In this document: positions 52,026-63,996 of the stretch, piece after piece | Position numbering within the stretch: position 1 is the first letter of the stretch | How the letters are laid out: each line of letters opens with the position of its first letter | Origin: Bryum argenteum | Taxonomy: Eukaryota > Streptophyta > Bryopsida > Bryales > Bryaceae | Assembly: GCA_037043015.1 (NCBI GenBank) | Contig: CM073322.1 | Coordinates: forward strand, 7,885,601 to 7,949,600 | Reading direction: 5' to 3' | DNA: 64,000 nucleotides | The notes under the pieces: generated by a model | Databases searched by the model: none | What the model was told of the DNA's origin: nothing | Seen by the model: only the letters and a program-made list of their open reading frames with translations | Position numbers and translations under genes: made by a program

Positions 52026-55000
52026 TGTCGAACCCTGTTCTCCAATATTTTTTGTTTTTAGCAATTAATTAGGAGTAAAATAGCTGATTTAGCAAGTAGG
52101 AATAAAAACCGGCCTGCTTAACCCGGTTCGTAGATAGTACTTTTGTGATAGGATTCTTCCGGCTAACCTTAGGGGATTCTAAAGCTTACGGATACCCGGC
52201 CGATACCCGGCCGATACCGAGAGATGCCCGGATGGGCGGTTCTCCTACCGGGTTGACGACGGGGCGCCGGTCGACCCGGAGAAAGGGCGGAAAAACTCGC
52301 GGGCGCCGACATAATCACCGGCGGCTCAATGATGACCGGGTACTTCCGGTGTACGTCTCGGCTGGGGGTGATGATGTCTCGGAGGAGAGTTCCGGTTTGT
52401 TGTTATTAGAGAGCGCCGCCTCCATTCTCACCATTCCACCGCGTTTTGAGAGATAGAGCGAGTTTGAGAGCTCGGCGATCCGAGGGTGTTGGAAAAGCGA
52501 GTTTGGAGAGATTAGGGTTTCGAAGTAGGGTTTCTACCGGAATCAGTCGGGAAAGCGGGAGAGAATAGTTCCGGCAACTACGGGAGACCGGAGCAATGCC
52601 GAAGAGGAGGGAGGTGGCCCCGTGGCGACTGGGGATGCCGATTCCCCTCAAGTCGGTGAAGCCGCAGGTGCCCGAGCTGCCACTGCACCAGGCGGAGTTG
52701 AGGGATGACCTCCTCCGGATGGGGTGCGCCGGTATGATGATGCCCCGTGGGACTGGCGGACTGTGCCATCATCGAGAGACCGTCACCCACCGCTTCCCGA
52801 AATGTATGCGACGCACTTCGAGGGGGAAGACGGATAATGGGGACCTCGCCATTGGAGGGCGACTTACAAATTCCCGGACTCCCCGATCGGCTACATCAAG
52901 AAGAAGGGCGACGACGGATTGAGGAACCGGTTCCGCAAGGGGCCAACGGAGAAAGACGGGTTCAAACCGGAGGACTGCAAGGACCCCCGGGTGACGCGCC
53001 TCCTCCGGTTTCTTCTCCCCATACTCAGCCCGGACAAGCCGACCACCTGCACCGTGAAGCTGATGAAGGCTATTTTGGGGAATTACGATGGACGGATGCA
53101 GGTCGGGTGGCACCACATCATCGGCCGAGGTGGTACAAATGGGGTGATGAAGATTGGGAATCGAAGGGGTGCCCACTGCCCCCTACATCTTCCACCTCTA
53201 CCAACGGCACGGCATCCTCACCGACCGGGAGATATTCTACTGCACACGAGAAGCACGACCTCCCATCCGGAGATCCGCGAGGGCCAACCTCTTCCGAATC
53301 CGGGAGGAGATGGAGCAAGTCCGGGCTACCGACCGGAAGGGTCACCGAACCCGCCACTCGACAAGGCGGGCGGGTGGGGCCCAGCCAAGCCGGACCAAAG
53401 ACAAAGACTCCCAGGTGGCCACCCAGGAGAAAAAGAAGTAGCGGGTGAACCCCACCCGGAATTCTCGACAATGCCCTCCTGCTCATGCCGAATGCGAGAG
53501 GAGGAAGAGGAAGAAGAAGAAGAGATCGTCCCCCTCATCCGGAGGACAAGAGCCCAGCAGAAGAAGGGAGAGGAGATAGCCGAGGCGGGTGGAGACCAAT
53601 CCGCGGAGGAGGAGGCGCCGAGCGAGGAAGAGGAGGAAGAGGAAGCCCCACCTCGACAGGCAAGACCATCCCGAGGGGTGAGGAGGAAGGATACGACCGG
53701 CTTTGGGAGAAGACGTTCTCCGTCCGAATCCCACCCCGGTGATACAGAGGTCCCGAATGAGGAGGTGGTCATGCGGCAGAGGCTATTGCAGAGGTGCCTC
53801 CACCCGGACAGAGGCCCCCTGGAGGGAGAGTACCCAACCCGGCGCAAGGCCAAGAAGAGAAGAGGTCAGCGAGTCCGTGGCACAGCCGAGGGCCGTCGAG
53901 GAGGAGCGTGCCCCAAGTCCGGACCCTCACCGATCAGAGATCCGGCTCCGCCCGATAGCGAGCCGATCCCGGAGAGCCACCCAAGGTGAAGAGGAGGCTG
54001 CTCATTGCGAGAGAAGAGAACACCCGGAGAGGGCCATACCTCCCCGACCGGAGCTACGGGAGCAGGGAGTGACCCCGCCCGGCCACTCCAAAGATCATCG
54101 GTGGCGGCTCGAGTCATCCCACGAGGGACATGTGACCCCGGGGACGGGCAACACCACCCCGGTGCTCCCCGCCCCTACTACCGGATACCCAAATGAGGGT
54201 ATCCTCCACCCCATCCGGTGGCCATGGAAGAGGTAGATAGGGAGAATGAACAATTGTTCACCTCCCCAGCGCGACTCGAGCGGGTTTTCCACACCCCAAC
54301 GTGGAGAGGTACCCGGAGTTGGCCGAGGAGATGCAGCGGGAAACGGCCAAGCTGAGGAGGGAGAAGGTAGAGCTGGTGCTGAAGGCCCGGCCAAAGGAGA
54401 AGGCATTCGTGGGAGTCCAGTGTGGACCGGACCCCTCGGACACGGAGGCACATCCGGAGGTGGAAGCCCTCAGGAGGGTTGTGGAGGGGCAGGAGGCTGC
54501 ACTCCAGAGGTTGCAGAACATTGATCGGACGGTCCTGCACTCCATCTTGAAGGTGCCGCAACCGGATGCGAGGCTCAAACGAAGGCGGCCTTCTATGATG
54601 CTCGGATTGGGATCAGTGAATCACCCCAATCCCTGGAGCTGCTCAGGAGGCACGCAACCGGCATCAACCAGTGCCTAAAAGAGTTCCCGACTCTTACGGG
54701 TAGGTTGTTGGGGGCCCTCCCCCACGTGGAGATTCAGGAAGCCCTCCCGGAAGGGGAGGTAATCGCACCCCCAGAGGTGCCCACGGAGGGGCCGGTGCCC
54801 ATGGAGGTGGAAGGAGTATCCCTGCCCGTTTCGTAGGAGCAGAGGATCCCGGTCGATGGTGGCGTTCGGAGGGCGAGGGAGGGAGAACAAGCCGCAACTC
54901 CCCTCGGGAGATGATACCCCGGTGAGACAGACTACCCGGTCCCTCCGAGGTGGAGCGGTGGTGGAAGGAGAGGTGAACCCCTCTCAACAACCGGATGAGA

Positions 55001-56577
55001 TCCCGGTTGACGGTGCCACAGAGAGAAGGGTCGACTTCCCGAGCGGATCGAGGAAGTAGCAGCTCACCCGGAGGCCCAAGACAACGAGGTCGGAGATCCG
55101 GGTGAACAGGTCATCGGGGATGAACCCGTGGCCCCGCAGAAACGAGAGGAGGAGCCCGTGGTTCCGCATGAAGAAGAGGAAGTCCATCCCCGCCCCTCCC
55201 TCAAAGTTGAAGGCACTCGGGGACAAAGTGGAAGAACCGGAGGACACAAGAAAACTCGAGGTTTTACTTCTACACCCGGGGTGATCGGGAGGCGATTCCT
55301 CCCCGCGAGTTGGCGAGCACTTTCGGGAGGAATACCCCGCCGTCGGCCCCCGAGCGCCCCCGCGCCGCCGAAAGAAGATTAGTTAGTCATTAGTTAGGTT
55401 AGAAGTAGCTAGAAATAGTAGATGCCCTTTTGGCCACTCACCCGGAAATCTCGGAGACCCGGGAATTCGGATCTGATAGGGTTTCCGGAAATCCGAACCT
55501 TCTGTACTTACCGAAGGCTCTGCGGAGTCCTTCGGGTCTTTCCTGCGATCCACCCCCCCTGTGAGTAAAGGCTCAATTTTGCATCTAAACTTTGCGTCCT
55601 TGCTGTGTGTGTGCATGCGAGTGATTTGCTTGGTCTTTTGTGCAAGGTGAGGTTTGGAAACCGGTAGTGGATACAGGAAGTCCCTTGTTGGTCTGGTAGT
55701 CACGAGTCCGAGATATCCGAGAGGGGAATAACCGGAGGGGTGACACCGTCAGTAAGAGGTCCTAGTGAGAGGAGTCCGAACGTCCTGGAGGAGTTGTAGC
55801 AAGTGCCCAAGGGAGGGGAGGTCGTGACTCTAACCGGACTGGACAGGAGAGCCGGGATTGGTGAGTAAAGCCACCCCGCAGACCCACCCCCCGGATGGGA
55901 TATTCGGGTGAGGAAAGTCCACGAAGGGAGTAGCCCCAATCCCGGACACCAGCTAACCGCCGGGGTGCGTAGTAGGAAATCTTGTGGGCCGAGTAGTGGG
56001 ATGCTACTCACTGCAGACCGGATCACAAGTTGTGTCGCTCAGGAAGAAGGAGAGAACCGGACAGCCGCCGGTGTGACCTACCGTTTGAGGGAATTTATCA
56101 AGTGGTAGCGGCAGTTGTAAGGGAGGAACCCCAGAGAGAGAGATACAAGTATAGGTGAAATTCCTGTCACCCTAATCAACCGGAGGAGAGTGCCCCTTCC
56201 GTACTCTACTGAAAACTCACAGGAAGAACCCCTCCGAGGATTCACGGAGGTTAAATTAAATCACCCCGCACAAACAGGCCCTAACCGGCCAGAATATTAA
56301 TCGAGTTGTAAGGAAGGCAACCGGATCAGAATCTACCGGTCACCCTGGGGTTTTGGGTTTAAGTATTAGTTGGGTCTTAATTCCCGAGTTCCCTAATCCG
56401 GTAGATTAGAACGTTTTCTGTCGTTGTAGCGTCCATAGGTTGTTGGTCCGGATTTCATTTGGTCTTCACACTTCACAGAATCTCCGTGGAACGTTACCCG
56501 GAAGGCGAACCATTTTGCTTGGTTGCATAAGTAAAATTGTGCTGTTTTTGGTCTTCTCGGTCTGGTAACTCACGACA
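52026..56577 (+). repeat. solo LTR of family A (4552 bp) inside B
   Basis: TGTCGAACC to CTCACGACA, flanked by GGTGG (52021-52025 and 56578-56582). No internal region is present, so it arose by recombination between the LTRs of a full A insertion. It matches 41152-45023 plus 59718-60418 in order and nearly in length (4573 bp). Confidence 0.95.
52596..55382 (+). pseudogene. second copy of the gene inside the A LTR
   Basis: Same start (MPKRREV) and order as 41736-44413. The middle frame is longer here: one frame runs 52919-53989 from NRFRKGPTEKDGFKPEDCKD through VTRLLRFLLPIL and MKAILGNYDGRMQVGW to the Glu-rich stretch. The coiled coil (~54220-54570, EVDRENEQLF) and the acidic tail to 55382 follow in other frames. 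Differences from the first copy include many short indels in C/G-rich triplets. Confidence 0.55.
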
Positions 56578-56582
56578 GGTGG

Positions 56583-57541
56583 CCCTTCGTAATCCGGGAT
56601 GTCCGGCAATACGTCCAGCGCTGCGACCAATGCCAGCGGACAGGACAACCGGGTTTCAGGAACCACTGGCCCCTGACTCCGATTTTTCCCCTGGCCCCTT
56701 TTGTCAAATGGGGAATCGACTTTGTAGGTCCGATCGCCCCCATTACCAAAACCCGGAAGCGTTACATCATACTCGCGACCGATTACGCCACGAAGTGGGT
56801 GGAAGCCAGGGCAACCCGCGGAAATGATGCCAGGACGGCAGCATCGTTCCTGTTCGAGGAGATCATGATGCGGTTCGGCCATCCCCTGGAACTGGTCAGT
56901 GACCGGGGAACACACTTCATCAATGATGTCATCGAGGACATCACCACCAAGTATGCAATCCGGTACCGCAAGACAACCCCGTACAATCCCAAGGCCAATG
57001 GTCAGACAGAGCGGTCAAATGGCACCATCGGCAAAATGTTAAACAAGATGGTATCCGCCCATAAGACCGATTGGGGCAGAAGCTTGCGTCCGCGGTTCAC
57101 GATACAACACGGCGGAGAAAACAACCACCGCAAGACCCGTACTTCATGGTCTTCGGCCAGGAGGCCATTCACGGAGTTGAGCTTGCAGTTGAGACTCACC
57201 GGGTTATGGCTACGCGGCTCGGAGAAGAGGGAGACGGCAAACCGGAAAGGTTGCAAGCCATCGATGCCTTGGAGGAGGGCCGGGCAGAAGGTATGGGGAG
57301 AAACCGGAAAGTGCAGGAGGATCGGAAGGAGAAGTATGATACGAGACTTCCCGGGGACCACGGAATCCGAGAAGGCGGCCTTGTGCTCCTGTACGACAGC
57401 CGCCATCAAAACTTCCCGGGTAAGCTACACACCCGCTGGATGGGCCCTTACCGGGTAGCCCAAGTGTTTCCCAACGGATCCCTCCAGTTGGAGGATTTAC
57501 AGGGTAACCGCATGGATACGCGTGTGAACGGGTCGAGGTGA
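56583..57541 (+). pseudogene. int: integrase of B, remainder after the solo LTR
   Basis: Resumes with the second half of the zinc region (CDQCQ near 56625). The core has WGIDFVGPIAP, ATDYATKWVEA, VSDRGTHFIN and a Glu in KANGQTERSNG. A frame change near 57080 leads to 57071-57541 with the C-terminal TRWMGPYRVAQVFPNGSLQL segment. Ends shortly before the purine tract. Gene split in two by the 4.55-kb LTR. Confidence 0.85.
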
Positions 57542-57660
57542 AACAAAGACCACCCGGAGGAGTTGACGGATGAAGAGGTTACATCACAGAGGACGAACCT
57601 CCACCGCACGAGTCCGAGTAATCGCGTTCTCAGGGGGTGAGTGTTCGCGAGGACGCTCAC

Positions 57661-57677
57661 GAGATGAAAAAGGGTAA
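57661..57677 (+). other. polypurine tract of B
   Basis: GAGATGAAAAAGGGTAA directly before the 3' LTR. Confidence 0.75.
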
Positions 57678-59712
57678 TGTCAAACCTCATTTTTCGTTTT
57701 TGCCCCAATTTGGTCCGGATAGTGCTTAGTAGTAGTTAAATAGGATAAATAACGCCAGTAACCGGCTATCCGGGTAATAACCGGGTAGGGTTAGCTTAGC
57801 CAGGGACCTGCCTGTCCGGGAGCATCCTAAAGCTTAGTGGGCAGGATAGGATAGCGGAATTTCTAACCCGCCTTTTGCTTCGTAACCTTTGCTTTTAAAA
57901 CTCGTGCACGGACTCACCGTGCCTAGCCCGAGCACTGAGCGCCCGGGTAGGGCTTAGCCGACCAGTCTCGGGTCTGCCTCAAACCGGGAAGGCATATACT
58001 GACCCGGGATGCACCGATCGGGCATGTGCCGACCGGGCATGAGAGGCCCGGGTACGATCTGTCCGGGCACGACCCGGACAGTCATTGCCCGGCCCGGCTA
58101 TGGCCCGACCGAACATAGACCGACCGGTTATAACCCGGCCGGTTATCAATGGCGGGAGAGGCCGCGGGTGGAAGGACGGTCCGGCGGTATAACCACCGGC
58201 GGCGCCGACAACCCGGGCTGAGCATAGAGATGCTGCAGGCACCCCCCTGCCCGGATCCGGTCGTCCCATTGGAGCCATCTGATTTCGGGGCCCTCCCCGA
58301 GAAGGCACTGCCCGCGGAGATCATCCCCCTCATCCACGAGGACTTGATCGAGGTCCCGGAGATCGGGGAGGCCCTCCCGACACACCTCGGCCCGATGCCT
58401 TCGGAGACACCGAGATCCTTGGGAGTGAAGAGACCGCTCCAGTGCTCCAGGAGACGGGGAACGAGGAGGAGGAGGTCACCTCCCAACCCGGGTTGGGAGC
58501 GCAGAAGGTCGCGACTACCGAGACTGCCGAGGCTTCCGAGGTCACAAGTAGGATGGGCGGGACAGGAAGAACCAAGGCCGAGTCGATTGAGGGCGGATGC
58601 AGCTGGCCGAAGATAGGGTTGGATTTCGGTGCCTTTATGGCAGTAGGAGAATGACGGCGCTAGAGTGTCAGAGGCTAGATTTAGAAAGATTCCCTGGCAC
58701 AGGGTTTTGTCCTCTCTGGGATGCTAGGGAGGATCCGCTACTTAGCCGAGGGAAGGATACTCCCTCGGGGTCTTTTTGTGATTCTGCAATACTCTAATCC
58801 AGTGCAAGCCCGCCTCTTTCTCATCTCCCTCGTGTGTGTGCGTGTGTGTCTGATTGTGTGTCCTTCTCCTTTTCCTGTCTTGTCTCACGGTCGGGGTGTT
58901 TGCGAGTCCGAGGGACCCTTGCTATCCGGGCAAGAGAGAGCGGTTCCGTCCTTGAACGGAGAGTAGTACGGGAGGTAGAGAAGGCGACGGGGAGGAGTGC
59001 GGCTAGCGAACGGCACTTGCCACTTAGGGTTCGGTCCGGTCATCGTCGTGTAGCGTGCAGGATTACAGCGGCCGGAAGGGATTCCGGCCGCTCAACCGAC
59101 TCCCGAGAACACCATCGGTTGAGTCCCCTAGATCGCCAAGTCCGGGTAGGCGGTTTGTCTCGTAGGTGATAGCGGTGAACTCCGGGCGCCGCACCATCCC
59201 CGATCCGAAGAACCCGGGATCTACTAACCCGGGTAGTAAGTTGTGATAACCGGACCATAGGAGAACCGGATACCAACCTTTGTGACATGCGTGTGGATTT
59301 AGAGTCCGGGCGTAGAGGAGGTATAAGGGAAGTTCCTAACGGGGGTAAGGAGAGAGAGAGTCTCGGTGACCTTTCCGGTCACGTTAATCAACGGGAGAAG
59401 TGGCCTAATCCCCCCACTTATCTAAGTCCGGGAAAATCCCTCTGAGGTGAATACAGAGGCTAAATTAAACCACAAAGACCAAACACCCTCTCCTCTCCTG
59501 TCCGGGCAGCTCTTCCAGGACAGGATATAGGGCACAGAGGGGATAGGATAGAACCCGGATAGCACAAGTCCGGGTTAGCTAACTGGTGGAAACTGTTGCG
59601 TTTGCACTTCACAGGATCTCCGTGGAACGAATACTCGGGTTCTTGTTTAGGAAACCTCTTTTACCGTGAAAAAGGGTTATCCGGGCACGAATCGGGAAAG
59701 CACGTTACGACA
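57678..59712 (+). repeat. 3' LTR of B (2035 bp)
   Basis: Matches 45024-47070. Followed by ATTGC and the rest of the A LTR. Confidence 0.94.
58230..58553 (+). pseudogene. copy of the acidic ORF in the 3' LTR of B
   Basis: ATG 58230 and the first ~50 codons equal 45581 on. Around 58378 the frame shifts (CCCGACACACC against CCCGGACACC), so the C-terminal half is out of frame. Confidence 0.35.
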
Positions 59713-59717
59713 ATTGC

Positions 59718-60418
59718 CAACCTCCCGAATGGGATGTTCGGTTGAGGAAAGCCTCTCCCAGGAGTAGGGTACGAACCCGGTTCTATGTTATTGGAACTCT
59801 AATGGATTAAGTGGCGGGATACCACCCACTGTGATCCGGGTCACGAGTAAACAACCCCCCTCGTTGGCTCAGATTAGGGAGGAAACCGGGCCACTGCTGT
59901 GTGACCCACTGTTTGGGTGAGAATCCGGATAGTGGCAGTTGTAGCAAGGAAGGAACTCCCAGAGAGAAGGAAAGGGTAGTCGAGATACTAAGGGTGGAAC
60001 TCCGGACACCTTAATCAACCGGTAGGGAGCGACATTCCGCGCTCTTCCAAATAAATAGGAAAGACCCCTCCGAGGATTTACGGAGGTTAAACTAAATCAC
60101 CACAGATACTTAGTCCCCCTCCCGGACAGGAGGCCGTTCGAATCTAGAAAACCACCGGATCGGACGCAAAAAGTTGGTTTCCTTGGGGTTTTGGGTTTGG
60201 GAGCTAGTCGACCCCAACCCCCCCCCGAGTTCCCTAATCCGGTAGATTAGAACGTTTTCTGTCGTTGTAGCGTCCATAGGTTGTTGGTCCGGATTTCAAT
60301 TGGTCTTCACACTTCACGTAATCTCCGTGGAACGTTACCCGGAAGGCGAACCATTTTGCTTGGTTGTATAAGTAAAATTGTCTTGTTTTTGGTCTTCTCG
60401 ATGCAGTAACTCACGACA
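59718..60418 (+). repeat. 5' LTR of A, second part (701 bp)
   Basis: Continues the A LTR after B, matching 55870-56577 of the solo LTR. Ends CTCACGACA 12 bases before the primer site. Confidence 0.92.
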
Positions 60419-60430
60419 TGAGTGAAACTT

Positions 60431-60448
60431 TGGCGCCGCCGCCGGGGA
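60431..60448 (+). other. primer binding site of A (tRNA-Asp type)
   Basis: TGGCGCCGCCGCCGGGGA, close to the tRNA-Asp-complementary sites of plant Athila-type elements and to the D site at 12374. Confidence 0.85.
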
Positions 60449-60562
60449 TTCTAAAGTCGTGAAGCCACGAATTCCCAGTGGGACGCCGAGTTCCTTTTGT
60501 AGATCCGGTGGGAGCAGCGGAGATCGGAATGTTGGTGAGCTCGTCGGCACGAAGTCGCAAGT

Positions 60563-61353
60563 GTGAGTCGGATCAACGAGGGAGAGGCTCTCTTGAGAAT
60601 ACCAAACGATTTGCTTCATGACTCAAGGGCAAACCAAATGAACCGGACTCACGACGTGTTACCCGGTCTCATGAGAAGGAGTACCATTCCGGTAGTTACC
60701 CCAACTGCCCAAGCACGAGAGGTTCCGTACGGCCTAGAAGAAACGCTATACGCCGCTCCACCGGAAGAGGTTGTTGTTCCTGTGAGGGAGTGGAACGTAC
60801 CAGCCCCTCCACCGGGTGTGGAGATACTAGTTGCACCGGAGGAAAGGAGGCCAAACCCCATGGAGGCTCCCCGCCGTCAAAGGAGAGCTGCCCCACTCAC
60901 TCGCCTGAAGTATAATCGCTTCCAAGGAGATGGCAGCAAGGACGTGGACGACTGGTTGCAAGAGTTCACCACCACGGCGAACGCCAACCAGGAAGATCCG
61001 GAGTCCCGGTTGAGAGTCTTCTCCGGAATGATGAAGGGGGAAGCACTCAAGTGGTTCATGGATGTTCCGGATGAGGTACGCGAGAACTGGGAGGAGCTCA
61101 CGGCGTTGTTCCTGCATACCTTCCGTGAAGCGGGAGGGGAGGCCAGAGCCCTGGGCCGGTTGAGCGAGATCACCAAGAAGAAGTCTGAGAACATCCGGCA
61201 AAGAGGGGATGAGGTTAAGTCCCTCATGAACAAGGTCACAACGGACATTGCTCCGATTGTGGCCATTCAGTGGTACATAGCCGGTCTACCGAATGAGATG
61301 GCCTTCCAGATCCGGAGGACCAAACCGGTTACACTCCGAGCGGCGATGGAGGC
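60563..61353 (+). pseudogene. gag: gag of A, N-terminal part, cut by C3
   Basis: The open frame runs from 60563 into the C3 LTR (stop at 61405). First ATG in frame 60641 (MNRTHDV). A Pro-rich N-terminus is followed by a capsid domain: PLTRLKYNRFQGDGSKDVDD, ESRLRVFSGMMKGEALKWF, FLHTFREAGGEARAL and AFQIRRTKPVTLRAAMEA. Clearly homologous to the gag of B. No frame break before the insertion, so C3 may have hit an intact gene. Confidence 0.85.
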
Positions 61354-62150
61354 TGTTAGCCTGGGTTTCGGGTATGGAGACGGCCGAGGTGTACAGGGAA
61401 GGTAAGAACGGGGAAGGATGTGCGATATCCGGACCTGTGGCTTGTACCCACGGTTGATCCCCGGGGTTCAGGGTAAGTAGGCCCGATGTGGCTCGGCCAC
61501 TGTAATCGGGAATGATTACTTCAACCGAGCCAGGTCAACCTTGCGGTGTCGGGGTCCTGGTTTGAACTGCCTGAGGCTCCGGGGGCTGAGTTCCGCGGTG
61601 TTGTTTCCTTCGTCCATGGTGCCCCGGTCCGTGTGTATGCGCCACTGTACTGAGTCGAGGGAGCTGATACCACTAAGTCGTGCAAACTCACAGCCGGTCT
61701 GGAGCACAGATGGTTCTATCCAAGGAGTCCACGGTGCCGCGAGTGGTGTGGAAGGAGAAGACGAATCAAAGAATCAAGCACAGAAGAGAAGGGTTTAAGT
61801 GAGGGTAGACAATAGCAATAGCAGAATGTAGAAAGAGAAGCGAGTCCTGAATTGGTATTGAATCGGTGAATGCCGAGTGGCTACAAGATTGTGTCCGTGG
61901 TGTTCGTGGCTATCACGCTATTCAGGGAATCCAGAACTGCCCTTACTGTAATTCTACTCGCTACTTATAATAAAACCTAATTCCTCGCGCTGTCTTGTTG
62001 CCTTAATGATTCTGCGCCCGTGGTCTCGATCTTCGTGGTCCCTGTCACTGTGCCTCCGGCCTCGAGCCCCGTGGTCGTCGTTATGCCTTGGTCTCCCCGT
62101 GGACCTCCTGGTCGTTGGTAATGATACCCGCGGCGCCATGGCGGGTAACA
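61354..62150 (-). repeat. 3' LTR of C3 (797 bp)
   Basis: TGTTAGCCTGGG to GGCGGGTAACA. Nearly equal to the C2 3' LTR. Confidence 0.93.
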
Positions 62151-62196
62151 TTTTGCCCTCCTTTGCAGAGTGCAATCCGTCCTCGGAGTGCTTGGG

Positions 62197-63996
62197 TTAA
62201 CGGCGTGAGGGGGCGGGCCTCCTGTTCGGCCTGGCCTGCTCCCGGGGCAGTTGTCGGCCGCTGCGAGGGGGTTCCTCCCCGTTGTGAATTCGCCGAAGTG
62301 CCTTGGCCACGGCTCGGTGCATCAGCACATGGTTTCCGCGGAAGGTGAGGGCGTGGGAGTACACATCGAATACGGTACCTCCCAATGTCCTGTTGCATGC
62401 GGGGCATTGCCTTCCCTGTGCCTCGGAATCGGTATAGTGCGCGGCAAGATCGGGGTGTTCGTGGAAATACTTTAGCACAAAATGCATGGACTCCGTGGCC
62501 TCGTCCCCGTCTTCATCTGCGTTCTCGATATTCCACCCCTCCCCGTTCCTCCCGTTGGAGTAGAATCTGCCTGTGTCGGGCCAAAGACAGGGGAGATGGT
62601 CTTGTTCGTAGTGGCGAAAATGTGGGCAGGGGGTCCGAATGGGATACTGGGGACTCCGCCTGCCTCGGCCATGGGTAAGTGCCGTCCTCATTCTGCCTTA
62701 CCGGGGACTCATACTGTGTCGGTGGTGACAGAACCGGGAGGTGATACTGCGGGGAGTTCGCTGTGGTATGCTGCCGTGGCGATGGGTGTGGCGTCTGCTC
62801 GTGGTCCGTAAAGCCCTCCGGTATGTCGACTCTTTCTTCCCCTATCTGAGTCGAGAACTGGTATAGGTCCTCCCCGGAGTGTGTGTCCCCCTCCTTGTCC
62901 TCGGTTTGCCTGTGGGGGTGTTGATCGTGGGCTTGCCCTTCGTGGCCCTCATCGTAATTCTCCTCGGGGGCGTGGCTGTGGGGCTGTGTTAATTCTGGCT
63001 CGTGCATGGGCTGGGGCTGTGTCTCCTCCTCGTCTTCTCCCAGGAAGGCCTCTCCTTGACTTCCCAATTATTATCCGAGCTCTCAAGTTCCAGTGCTATC
63101 AGTGCATCGCTCATGCACTGGTCGAGGAATGCGTCGGGGGGCTCCATGGACGTGGGCGGTGTGGACCACATCAACTGGTACGCCGTTGTTGCGATTACTC
63201 GAGCCGCGTGGTGTGTCCAAGCCAATTTATTGGCTTCAAAATTCTCCCTAGCATTTTCGATTTCTCGGCGTTGTTGTTGTGCCGCTTCCAAGTCCATGTG
63301 GGTGGATGATGGGGCCACGGGTTTAGTGGCCACTCCTCGGTCAAAGTTTTACATTTGGCCACGAGCTCCAATGTCTGTCGATCCACCCGGGCAATCCTCT
63401 CTCGATCCCGGGTGCTTTGATCCTCGAATGTCTTGGATCTCTCCGTGCCGCTGCAGCTTCTAAGTCCCGTGCGTCGAGTCGGGTTCTGCAGAGCCGTCAC
63501 CCGCCCTTGAGGTGGTCTCGTGTGAGTTGAACCTCCAACTTGTACTCCTCCATGGTTTTGCGTGCCGCGGCTTGGGTTGTTTGCACCAATCGTGCCGTGT
63601 GGCGCTTATGGCGCATTTCCCACTCCTTGTTTTTGGCCGCGGTTGCTGCTGCTGCTGTTGATACGCGTGTGGAGGAAATTTAACATTTCCTCCATACATG
63701 CCTCCATGGTGTGCTTCGTGTCGCGAATTCCGTGGCACGAGGTCCGAGCCAGCGGCCGTGGAGGTGCTGGCGACCTCCATGGGAGCTGTTTCCGTGGCAC
63801 CATCCTCCTCGGTACGCAATCGTTTTCCCCGGTGTGTGGGTGTGGCGACCGGTTGCGCCGACTCTGCTACTTCGCGCTGTATGTCCAGAAAAGTCCCCAT
63901 GGTCCACGGATGATGATTCACCCGGTGATAGTCGAGGAAATGCCCGATGAACTGTGTCAGAAACGGAGCAATGGGGCTCTCATACTCGTCACTCAA
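62197..63996 (-). pseudogene. accessory region of C3, less damaged, N-terminus outside window
   Basis: Minus-strand frames from right to left: 63460-63996 (end of the plant-transposon-protein-like domain, [20 protein letters not shown], then linker), 63195-63500 and 62989-63333 (coiled coil), 62513-63067 (acidic segment through FTDHEQTPHPSP, where C1 has an amber), and 62197-62691 (C-terminal CPACNRTLGG module, same end as C1 and C2). Keeping CAG at the C1 amber position shows that the ancestral frame ran through to the C-terminal module. Confidence 0.72.

Larger units (their letters stand above)
45024..59712 (+). mobile_element. element B: Ty3/gypsy LTR retrotransposon nested in the A LTR
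   Basis: Flanked by ATTGC (45019-45023 and 59713-59717). LTRs 45024-47070 (2047 bp) and 57678-59712 (2035 bp), TGTCAAACC to TTACGACA. Internal order: primer site, gag, knuckles, protease, RT-RH, integrase, purine tract. A solo LTR of family A sits in the integrase. B and A are sister families: their gags align, both primer sites run into TCTAAAGTCG or TCCTAAAGTCG, and both LTRs end in CTTCACAG...CTCCGTGGAACG blocks. Confidence 0.95.

Noticed and set aside
12374..60448. tRNA genes at TGGCGCC...GGGGA sites
   Set aside because: They are 18-base primer sites next to LTR ends, with no cloverleaf around them.
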